This document shows positions 32,291 through 39,783 of a stretch of 50,633 bases of DNA, piece by piece. How positions within the stretch are numbered: the first letter of the stretch is position 1; each line of letters starts with the position of its first letter. The translations under genes were made by a program, and so were the position numbers. Location: assembly GCA_025354405.1 (NCBI GenBank), contig JANXMY010000081.1, positions 1 through 50,633 of the forward strand. The letters are read 5' to 3'. The DNA is from Armatimonadota bacterium. GTDB taxonomy: Bacteria > Armatimonadota > Armatimonadia > Armatimonadales > Capsulimonadaceae. Under the pieces are notes generated by a model. That model saw only the letters and a program-made list of their open reading frames with translations. It was not told where the DNA came from and searched no databases.

Positions 32291-33481
32291 TTACTGCGGA
32301 GTATAGGGATCGGACCGCCCAGAATTGGGGCTGGAGGTCGTCTCCCAGTCTTTCGCGAGTGTGTCCATAAAACGCGCGGCCGCTTCCGATAAAATTTTCC
32401 CCGCATTTCGCATTGCTTCGTCCCTCGGCAGACCCTCCGAGATGTCAAACGCGGCACCTAGCCCCAGAGCAATCGCCGCTTCTTGATTTACGCTTCCTGC
32501 AAATGCAATGACCGGGATACTCCCAAGCTTTCGGCAGCGTTTCAGCACTCCGCTGATTGTCTTTCCCTGCAGCGTCTGGGCATCGATCCGCCCTTCTCCC
32601 GTAAAAACGAAATCAGCACCCTGAAGTTGCTCTTCAAACCCGGCGGCGTCCAAGATCAAGTCAATGCCGCTAACCGCTATTGCGTCGAAACACGCCATCA
32701 GCCCCGCGCCTAGGCCGCCCGCCGCCCCCGCTCCTGGCCAGTTCGAGACGTCCCGGCCGGAATCTCGGCTGAGAACTGCCGAATAATTCCTCATCGCCGT
32801 CTCCAATTCCGCTGCGATTGCTTCTGTCGCTCCTTTTTGCGGTCCATAGACAGCGGAAGCTCCGTTTACGCCTAATAGAGGATTAGTGACGTCGGAAGCG
32901 ATGGTGATTTCTATGTGTCTGAAAATGGATGATAGGCCTTCCATCCTCAAACGTGAGATCTGGATCAGATCCCGGCCGCTTATCTGTCTCCGCATGAGAT
33001 CTCCGTCAGCATCAAAAAACTTGACGCCCATTGCCTGCAGCGCACCCGCACCACCATCGTTTGTCGCACTTCCTCCAAGCCCCACAATGATTCGCTTCGC
33101 ACCGGAGTACGCTGCGGCGAGCATCAGCTGTCCGACGCCGTAAGTTGTAGAATAGAGTGGATTTCGGAGCTCAGAGGGAAGAAGTGTCAGCCCCGCCGCG
33201 GCTGCCATTTCGATAACCGCGGTCTCTCCCTGGGCCCCAAGAAGCGCCCAGGCTGCGTTTACAAATGACTGGCAGGCAGGCCCGCAGACAGATGTCGTCA
33301 CTCGCTGGCCGCCGGAGGCCGTAACCAATGCCTCCACCGTGCCTTCTCCGCCGTCGGCGAGCGGCAAAAGAACCAGTTCCGTAGTCGGGTAAACCTGGCG
33401 AACTCCATGAGCCATAGCTTCAGCGGCTTCGAGTGCCGTTAAGCTGCCTTTGAAAGAATCCGGTGCAATAATGATTTTCAT
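32291..33481 (-). CDS. Glycerate kinase (class II, GlxK/GarK type)
   Basis: Phosphorylates D-glycerate to a phosphoglycerate in glycerate/glyoxylate use. 396 aa from MKIIIAPDSFKGS, the canonical start of this family; LADGGEGT (about 56-63) and GLGGSATNDGGAGAL (about 136-150) are the conserved substrate and ATP-site motifs. I rejected the longer frame because it would run through the upstream tRNA-Gly gene. The start lies just 9 nt after the tRNA terminator, leaving no room for an ordinary promoter or Shine-Dalgarno. Confidence 0.9.
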   Translation of the reverse strand: MKIIIAPDSFKGSLTALEAAEAMAHGVRQVYPTTELVLLPLADGGEGTVEALVTASGGQRVTTSVCGPACQSFVNAAWALLGAQGETAVIEMAAAAGLTLLPSELRNPLYSTTYGVGQLMLAAAYSGAKRIIVGLGGSATNDGGAGALQAMGVKFFDADGDLMRRQISGRDLIQISRLRMEGLSSIFRHIEITIASDVTNPLLGVNGASAVYGPQKGATEAIAAELETAMRNYSAVLSRDSGRDVSNWPGAGAAGGLGAGLMACFDAIAVSGIDLILDAAGFEEQLQGADFVFTGEGRIDAQTLQGKTISGVLKRCRKLGSIPVIAFAGSVNQEAAIALGLGAAFDISEGLPRDEAMRNAGKILSEAAARFMDTLAKDWETTSSPNSGRSDPYTPQ

Positions 33482-33490
33482 GGGAGATAC

Positions 33491-33525
33491 AAAAAAACAG
33501 CCGCCCTTGTGGGGACGGCTGTTTT
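33491..33525 (-). terminator. Strong intrinsic terminator after the tRNA pair
   Basis: On the - strand AAAACAGCCG and CGGCTGTTTT make a 10-bp stem, followed by a run of seven T residues (33497-33491). It ends transcription of the tRNA genes but is positioned directly before the glycerate kinase start codon. Confidence 0.8.
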
Positions 33526-33531
33526 CGGGAA

Positions 33532-33602
33532 GCGGGAGACCAGGCTCGAACTGGCGACATTCTCGTTGGCAACGAGACATTCTACCACTGAATTACTCCC
33601 GC
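33532..33602 (-). tRNA. tRNA-Gly (anticodon GCC)
   Basis: The 71-nt sequence folds as a full cloverleaf: acceptor GCGGGAG pairing with the 3' CTCCCGC, anticodon stem CTCGT/ACGAG with loop TTGCCAA giving anticodon GCC, and a T-arm with GTTCGAGC. The 3' CCA is not encoded. It is transcribed with the upstream tRNA-like gene from the promoter at 33784-33813. Confidence 0.95.
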
Positions 33603-33686
33603 AGGGGAATGGCTGAACAAAAATAGTATAGCCTGTATTGATACCGTTTGTCAAGGGATGCGCGGATATCATCTGTTGAATAAAAT

Positions 33687-33763
33687 TGGTGCCTTCCATC
33701 GGATTCGAACCGACACTGTATGCGGCCTAAACGCATTCTCTCTACCAATTGGAGTAGGAAGGC
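33687..33763 (-). tRNA. tRNA with anticodon UAG (Leu codon CUA/CUN) but a short variable arm
   Basis: 77 nt with encoded CCA (33687-33689) and discriminator A. The stems are good: acceptor GCCTTCC/GGAAGGC, anticodon stem ATGCG/CGCAT with loop TTTAGGC (anticodon UAG, G37), T-stem GTCGG/CCGAT with TTCGAAT loop, and a D-loop with GG. The variable region is just 5 nt (ACAGT), whereas bacterial tRNA-Leu normally has a long type II arm. The D-stem is probably only 3 bp. CTA is evidently read as Leu here (for example in conserved nuoK), but whether this tRNA carries Leu is not known. It and tRNA-Gly share a promoter. Confidence 0.8.
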
Positions 33764-33783
33764 TTGGTACTCAATTCAAGTAC

Positions 33784-33813
33784 AGTATATCCAAGGTAGA
33801 GCTCTTGTGTCAA
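33784..33813 (-). promoter_or_regulatory. Promoter of the two tRNA genes
   Basis: On the - strand TTGACA (33813-33808) and TATACT (33789-33784) are spaced 18 nt, with the first tRNA base 20 nt downstream. This is a good consensus promoter for a stable-RNA unit. Confidence 0.7.
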
Positions 33814-33860
33814 CTGCATCCGCAGAAGGAATTACGCTTTGCCATAACGAAATAGCAAGA

Positions 33861-33883
33861 TAGTCCTGTTGCATTCAGGACTA
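33861..33883. promoter_or_regulatory. Inverted repeat upstream of the GH2 gene
   Basis: TAGTCCTG (33861-33868) and CAGGACTA (33876-33883) are perfect 8-nt arms with a 7-nt spacer, 22 nt before the GH2 ATG. The size and position fit an operator for a LacI/AraC-like sugar regulator or a 5'-leader hairpin; no regulator gene is adjacent. No convincing promoter was seen beside it. Confidence 0.45.
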
Positions 33884-33905
33884 GTATTTCTCGAAAGGCT
33901 CCGCA

Positions 33906-36746
33906 ATGATATTAAACCACTGCCGATTTGTTTGTTTGCCGGTCGTCTGCACAGTTCTCTTCGCTGCTGCTAACTTACAGGCGCAGTCCGCCGAACGGCC
34001 TATTCGGCAGAGAATATTGATGGATGCCGATTGGCGTTTCCAGTATAAAACGCAGCCGACTTTGGTGCACACAGCCTCAATCGATTCCTGGTTATGGCGT
34101 TTTGGCCCGACGGGTGAATTCGCAGCAACGACCTCCGGTCCAGATGTCTTCGGTGGCAAGGTGGGTATTGCGGAGTACAAGACGACACTTCCGGCGCTTA
34201 CGCTTTCTCACCGGATTCTTCACTTCACGTCTGTGGACGACAACGCGACCGTGATCCTAAACGGCAAACAACTTTTGCATCATGAAGGCTGGAATGATCC
34301 CTTTGATGTGCCGCTCGACACCGCCTGGAAGGCCAGTGGGCCAAACGAACTCACGGTTATGGTCGAAAATACCGCCGGGGCCGGGGGCGTAAATGGTCCG
34401 GTAACTCTTGGGACTTTAGTGAATACCGTCTCCTTTGGTCCGACCCGACCTGAGTTTGTAGACCGCAGCTGGCGTCAAGTGCATCTGCCACACGATTATG
34501 TGGTGGAAGCCGCGTTTGATCCCAAAGGGGATGCGGGGCATGCCGCTCTGCCGCCGAAGCCGGCGTGGTACCGAAAAACTTTCTTGCTGCCAGCCGCTGA
34601 CAAAGGCAAAAGCCTATGGATCGATTTCGACGGGGCGTACCGCGATACAACCGTTTGGCTGAACGGGTTCAAGCTGGGCAATCATCCCTGCGGCTATACC
34701 CCGTTTCGTTTCGATATCAGCCGCGAAGCGAAGTATGGCGGCCGGAATGTTCTGACGGTGCAGACCAACCCGCAGCACCAAGAGGGGTGGTGGTATGAAG
34801 GCGGCGGCATTTATCGCCATGTCTGGCTGAACATCGCCGATCCCGTACATATCGCGCCGTGGGGAGTGTTTGTGACGTCGCAGTTGGATGAGCCGGGGCC
34901 GGACGGAAGGGCAGCCAATGCCGTGATAACTGTCAAGACGACGATTGACTCCCCAAATCTGCGTGCCGTAGGAAAGTATACCGTCGTGTCTCGGGTCCTG
35001 GATCCCGCCGGGAAGCCTGTTGGATCCAGTGTGGTGGAGCCGCGTTTGAGCGGTGCGGAAGCTGTCGCAAGGCCTCAGCAGACCTTCCTGCGGCAGGATG
35101 TGACCTCTGAAGTCAGGGTTACAGCCCCCAAGCTTTGGTCAATTGAAACGCCGCAGCTTTATCATCTGCGTACGGAAATCCGGCAGGGCAATCGCGTTCT
35201 CGATACCCAGGACACACCATTTGGCATCCGCACGATCCGCTTCGATGCTGAAAAAGGCTTTTTTCTCAATGGCAAGGCTGTCAAAATCAAGGGAACCTGC
35301 AACCATCAGGACTTTGCGGGGGTAGGGGTTGCCATGCCGGACAGCCTGCTCTACTGGCGCATCAAGAAGCTGAAGGAAATGGGCAGCAATGCGTATCGCT
35401 GCTCCCATAACCCACCGACCGCCGAACTGCTGGATGCCTGCGACAAATTGGGCATGATCGTCATGGACGAAAACCGGCACCTCGGCGATACCGAAGATGG
35501 AAAAGCAAGCATGACTACTCCCTTCGCCAACTTAGGTGAAGTGGAAAGCATGGTACTTCGTGATCGAAATCATCCGAGCGTGATCCTCTGGTCGATGTGC
35601 AATGAAGAGGGTATCCAGAATACGACGCACGGCCGGGATATCTTTGCCGCGATGAAGAAAGCCGTCGACCAAGCTGATGGGACCCGTCCGGTGAGCTGCG
35701 CGATGAACGGCGGCTATGACTCGGCGGTTGGGATCACCTCGGTCGAGGATCTGCAGGGGATCAATTATAATCCCGGCGCGTATGATGGGTTCCACAAAGC
35801 GCATCCCGCGATGCCCCTTTACAGCAGTGAGACCTCCAGCGAAGTCGGCACTCGCGGGGTCTACGGCCCGGACAAGTTCAAGATCGACGGTATTGACTAT
35901 GTCGGGGACCAGGTCAGCGGGCATGTCAGCGCATATGATATTCATGCCCCCGGCTGGGCACAGACCGCCGAAAACGCCTGGCAGCCGATAGCCGACCGGC
36001 CTTATGTCGCCGGGGGCTTCGTCTGGACGGGGTTCGATTACAAAGGAGAGCCGACACCTTTTGCCTGGCCGGACATCAATTCAAATTTCGGCATTCTCGA
36101 TATGTGCGGGTTCCCCAAAGATGCGTTCTACTACTACCAGTCCGTCTGGGGCAGCAAGCCGATGGTCCATGTCTTCCCGCACTGGAATTGGGTTGGCAAG
36201 GAAGGCCAGCCGATCGATGTCTGGGCATATAGCAATGCCGAGCGAGTCGAGTTATCTCTCAATGGGGCGAGCCTCGGCTCGAAACTGATGCCAAAGAACG
36301 GTCACGTCAATTGGTCTGTGCCCTATGCGCCGGGAACACTCACCGCAAAAGCTTACACTGGAAATACGCTGATCTCTTCAGATGAAGTTACGACCACCGG
36401 GGAAGCCGCAGCCCTGCGACTGCGGACGGATCGAACACAGCTCACCTCAGACGGCGAAGATGTCACAATGGTTTCGGTAGATGTCATCGATACGCTGGGG
36501 CGCGTTGTTCCGACCGCCGACAACGAAGTCACATTCATCCTGACCGGGGCGGCCCATATTGCTGGTGTCGGCAATGGCGATCCAAGTTGTCATGAACCGG
36601 ATAAGGCCAGCCGCCGCTCGGCATTCAACGGACATTGCCTGGTAATTATCGGCGCAAACGACCTTCCCGGTACAATTCAGCTCTCTGCCACGGCAGCGGG
36701 ACTCCGCTCAGCATCGCTCACGCTGACTTCGCGGAGGCCAAAATAA
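33906..36746 (+). CDS. Secreted GH2 beta-galactosidase-like glycosidase with extra N-terminal sandwich
   Basis: 946 aa, signal peptide (~1-27, ending LQAQ). A DVFGGKVG...LHFTSVDDNATV...LNGKQ beta-sandwich lies at about 80-170. The standard GH2 sugar-binding domain follows (about 180-310, with VHLPHDYVVE and EGGGIYRHVWL), then an immunoglobulin-like domain and the TIM barrel (about 440-750). The acid/base is Glu567 in MCNEEG and the nucleophile Glu642 in SSETSS. The C-terminal part (about 750-946) has DUF4982/Ig-like strands. Substrate within the GH2 range (galactoside, glucuronide or mannoside) is not settled by the motifs. Its stop overlaps the GH3 start by 1 nt. Confidence 0.9.
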   Translation: MILNHCRFVCLPVVCTVLFAAANLQAQSAERPIRQRILMDADWRFQYKTQPTLVHTASIDSWLWRFGPTGEFAATTSGPDVFGGKVGIAEYKTTLPALTLSHRILHFTSVDDNATVILNGKQLLHHEGWNDPFDVPLDTAWKASGPNELTVMVENTAGAGGVNGPVTLGTLVNTVSFGPTRPEFVDRSWRQVHLPHDYVVEAAFDPKGDAGHAALPPKPAWYRKTFLLPAADKGKSLWIDFDGAYRDTTVWLNGFKLGNHPCGYTPFRFDISREAKYGGRNVLTVQTNPQHQEGWWYEGGGIYRHVWLNIADPVHIAPWGVFVTSQLDEPGPDGRAANAVITVKTTIDSPNLRAVGKYTVVSRVLDPAGKPVGSSVVEPRLSGAEAVARPQQTFLRQDVTSEVRVTAPKLWSIETPQLYHLRTEIRQGNRVLDTQDTPFGIRTIRFDAEKGFFLNGKAVKIKGTCNHQDFAGVGVAMPDSLLYWRIKKLKEMGSNAYRCSHNPPTAELLDACDKLGMIVMDENRHLGDTEDGKASMTTPFANLGEVESMVLRDRNHPSVILWSMCNEEGIQNTTHGRDIFAAMKKAVDQADGTRPVSCAMNGGYDSAVGITSVEDLQGINYNPGAYDGFHKAHPAMPLYSSETSSEVGTRGVYGPDKFKIDGIDYVGDQVSGHVSAYDIHAPGWAQTAENAWQPIADRPYVAGGFVWTGFDYKGEPTPFAWPDINSNFGILDMCGFPKDAFYYYQSVWGSKPMVHVFPHWNWVGKEGQPIDVWAYSNAERVELSLNGASLGSKLMPKNGHVNWSVPYAPGTLTAKAYTGNTLISSDEVTTTGEAAALRLRTDRTQLTSDGEDVTMVSVDVIDTLGRVVPTADNEVTFILTGAAHIAGVGNGDPSCHEPDKASRRSAFNGHCLVIIGANDLPGTIQLSATAAGLRSASLTLTSRRPK

Positions 36747-39679
36747 TGCGATTAACACAGATATGGATCGCATCCCTCGCGTTTACGTTTCTGACTGCGC
36801 AGGTGTCCTCAGCACAACCCGTAATGGTCTACAAAGATGCGAAGGCCCCTTTGGAATCTCGCGTCACTGATTTGTTCAGCCGACTGAATCAGGACGAAAA
36901 ACTGAGTCTGCTCAGCGGAACGCCATTCACAACCCAGCCGATCCCACGCCTTGGCGTGCCTGCCATGGGTATGGTAGATGCCGGGCAGGGCGTACGCGGA
37001 GGGATGGAAAGCACACGGGGCCCGGCGACGCTGTTCCCGGCGGGGGTGGCGATGGCCTCTACCTGGGATCCGCTACTGGTGGGCCGAATTGGCAAAGCGA
37101 TTGGCGAAGAGGCGCTAAACAAAGGGACCGGGGCACAGGTGCTGCTTGGTCCGGCGGTCAATATTCAGCGCTCACCGCTTGGCGGGCGAAATGGCGAATA
37201 CTTTAGCGAAGACCCCTATTTGGCAGGGAGGCTAGGTGTTGGGTATATCCAAGGTATGCAGAGCACGGGCTGCGGTGCATGCCTCAAGCATTTTGCCTGT
37301 AACAATGAAGAAGTGGATCGCGACTTTGTCGATGTTCGTGTCAGCGAGCGTACCTTGCGGGAGATCTACCTTCCCGCTTTCGAAATGGCCATCAAGGAGG
37401 GGCATCCCTGGACGGTGATGTCATCCTATAATCGGGTCAACGGCCACCATTCCACCGCAAGCAACTATCTGCTGACAGAGGTTCTGAGGAAGAACTGGGG
37501 CTATGATGGCATGGTCATGTCCGATTGGGGTGCGGTGCACGAGACGGCCCGCGTTGTCGCGGCGGGAAACGATCTAGAGATGCCGGGGCCGGGGCAGCTT
37601 TCCCATGACAAGCTTGTGAAAGCTTTAGGGAGCGGCACAATCACGCAGGTTCAGGTCGACACCAATGTTCGACGTATTCTTCGAACGATTCTGCGTGTGG
37701 GCTTGCTGGATACTCCGCATGTGCCGGATCACACCTTTGTTAATTCAACAGAACATCAGAGGCTGACTTTTGAGGCCGCATCGCAGGGAATCGTGCTGCT
37801 GAAGAACGAAGGCGGTCTGCTGCCCCTGAACTCAGCCACCCTTCACTCGATTGCGCTGATCGGCCCGGCTGCCGCTGGCATGCAGATGGGGGCAGCAGGG
37901 AGCCCCGAAGTTCAGCCGTTTTATTCAATCAGCCCGAGAGATGGTATCAAAAAACGTGCTGGAACTGGAGTGACGGTCACCTATACCCCCGGAGACGATT
38001 CCGGCGTTCCAATCCCACCGTCCGCCTTAAAATTGTCTGCCGAATATTTCACCAATCGCACTCTGGCTGGGAACGCCGTACTCATCCAGCCAGAGACTCA
38101 AATTCAAGCGGATTGGAACACAGTCGCCCCGGCACCGGGAATTGGACGTACGAATTTCAGTGTACGCTGGACTGGGACACTGACCGCGCCGGTCACGGGG
38201 CACTACACGCTTCAATTAATGGCGGATGATGGCAGCCGTTTGGTCTTCAATGGTAAAACGTTGATCGATCACTGGATTGAAGCAGCCGGATCTCTGCAAA
38301 GCGTGGAAGTGAATCTCGAAGCCGGACATGCCTATCCGCTGCGTGTGGACTATTTCCAGGCGGCGGGCGAAGCTTACATTCGGCTGAACTGGACAATGCC
38401 CGGACAGTCACGTTTCACGGAAGCCGCCCAGGCGGCGGCGGCCGCCGATGTGGCGATCGTCGTAGTCAGTACAGAGGGGAATGAAGGGGAGGGGAATGAC
38501 CGCCCTTCGATGGCCCTGCCAGGTGGCCAGGATGCGCTCATCCAGGCGGTGGCCGCAGCCAATAAACGGACGATTGTTGTGCTCAACAATGGCACTCCGG
38601 TGGGTATGACCAAGTGGCTAAAGCAGGTCCCTGGGCTGATCGAAGCCTGGTTCCCTGGCCAAGAAGGCGGTGCGGCTCTGGCGGCGATCCTGTTTGGCGA
38701 TGTGAATCCCTCCGGGAAACTTCCGACGACCCTCGCCGCCGCGCGTGAGGACTACCCTGACTTCGGTCATTTCCCCGGTGTGAATGGCAGTGTCGATTAT
38801 GCGGAAGGTATCTACGTTGGCTACCGGCATTTCGACAAAGCCAATGTCGCACCGCTGTTTCCCTTCGGCTACGGGTTATCCTATACGACGTTTCGCTATG
38901 GCCCGATTGCACTATCAAAAGCGATTTTGGCTCCCCATGGCACGATTACAGCATCCGTTAGCATTACGAATACGGGGAAACGATCGGGGGCGGAAGTCGT
39001 AGAAATGTATATCCATGACCCCGCGCCGAAGATCGATCGCCCGGTTCGGGAGCTGAAAGGTTTCAGGAAAGTCTTTTTAAAAGCAGGCGAAACGAAGCTT
39101 GTATCCTTCCCAGTGACGCCCCGAGCACTGGCTTACTGCGATGCCCCAAATATGCAGTGGAAATCGAACATGGGCACGTATGAGCTACAGATTGGATCGT
39201 CGTCCCGAGATATTCGGCAGAAGGCTCCTCTTCGCCTGACATCGAATTGGACTGAAGCCACTCCCACCCTCACCCATGCGGTCGAAGCCGCAAGGGCAGG
39301 CGATCTAGCGGCTGGCCGGCCGGTCGTCGCTTCTTCCGTTGAGGCGAGTTTGGTGGCGAAGAATGCCGTGGATAGTGACAGTGAAAGTCGCTGGGGATCG
39401 GAGTTTTCCGACCCACAATGGATCGCGGTCGATCTGGGGAAAACGGTGAAAGTCAGCCGGGTAGTCCTCTCCTGGGAGGACGCTTATGCCACTGGCTATT
39501 CCATTCAAGTCTCTCCGGACGGCACAAGCTGGACGGATGTTTACCACACCACGAGTGGGAAAGGTGAAACGGAAGAAATTAAGTTTACGCCGACGGACGC
39601 ACGCTGGGTGCGGATGTTTGGTACAAAGCGAGTGACACTGTTCGGCTACTCACTCTTCAGTTTCGAGGTCTACAAATGA
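36746..39679 (+). CDS. Secreted GH3 beta-glucosidase/xylosidase with PA14 and F5/8C domains
   Basis: 977 aa from ATG 36746, whose A is the last base of the GH2 TAA. Signal peptide ~1-23. The GH3 N-terminal barrel has KHFACNNEE (about 181-189) and nucleophile Asp260 in VMSDWGAVHE. A PA14 carbohydrate-binding insert (about 425-550, with GHYTLQLMADDGSRLV and GEAYIRLNW) interrupts the (alpha/beta)6 domain. The acid/base region is near TEGNEGEGNDRP. A fibronectin type III-like domain and a C-terminal discoidin (CBM32-like) domain (about 855-977) complete it. The latter implies binding to galactose-type sugars. Confidence 0.9.
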   Translation: MRLTQIWIASLAFTFLTAQVSSAQPVMVYKDAKAPLESRVTDLFSRLNQDEKLSLLSGTPFTTQPIPRLGVPAMGMVDAGQGVRGGMESTRGPATLFPAGVAMASTWDPLLVGRIGKAIGEEALNKGTGAQVLLGPAVNIQRSPLGGRNGEYFSEDPYLAGRLGVGYIQGMQSTGCGACLKHFACNNEEVDRDFVDVRVSERTLREIYLPAFEMAIKEGHPWTVMSSYNRVNGHHSTASNYLLTEVLRKNWGYDGMVMSDWGAVHETARVVAAGNDLEMPGPGQLSHDKLVKALGSGTITQVQVDTNVRRILRTILRVGLLDTPHVPDHTFVNSTEHQRLTFEAASQGIVLLKNEGGLLPLNSATLHSIALIGPAAAGMQMGAAGSPEVQPFYSISPRDGIKKRAGTGVTVTYTPGDDSGVPIPPSALKLSAEYFTNRTLAGNAVLIQPETQIQADWNTVAPAPGIGRTNFSVRWTGTLTAPVTGHYTLQLMADDGSRLVFNGKTLIDHWIEAAGSLQSVEVNLEAGHAYPLRVDYFQAAGEAYIRLNWTMPGQSRFTEAAQAAAAADVAIVVVSTEGNEGEGNDRPSMALPGGQDALIQAVAAANKRTIVVLNNGTPVGMTKWLKQVPGLIEAWFPGQEGGAALAAILFGDVNPSGKLPTTLAAAREDYPDFGHFPGVNGSVDYAEGIYVGYRHFDKANVAPLFPFGYGLSYTTFRYGPIALSKAILAPHGTITASVSITNTGKRSGAEVVEMYIHDPAPKIDRPVRELKGFRKVFLKAGETKLVSFPVTPRALAYCDAPNMQWKSNMGTYELQIGSSSRDIRQKAPLRLTSNWTEATPTLTHAVEAARAGDLAAGRPVVASSVEASLVAKNAVDSDSESRWGSEFSDPQWIAVDLGKTVKVSRVVLSWEDAYATGYSIQVSPDGTSWTDVYHTTSGKGETEEIKFTPTDARWVRMFGTKRVTLFGYSLFSFEVYK

Positions 39680-39783
39680 CGCGTTTTGACGCTGTCACCA
39701 GGTAGTGGGTGGGCAAGGAATAGATATCGGTATCGTTGAAGACAAGCGAAGATCTATGAGAGATTTATTAGAGGGAGTATAAG

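Noticed and set aside
33478-33699. Reverse-strand open frame over the tRNA-Gly gene
   Set aside because: It reads through a complete cloverleaf and the terminator; the tRNA explains the region.
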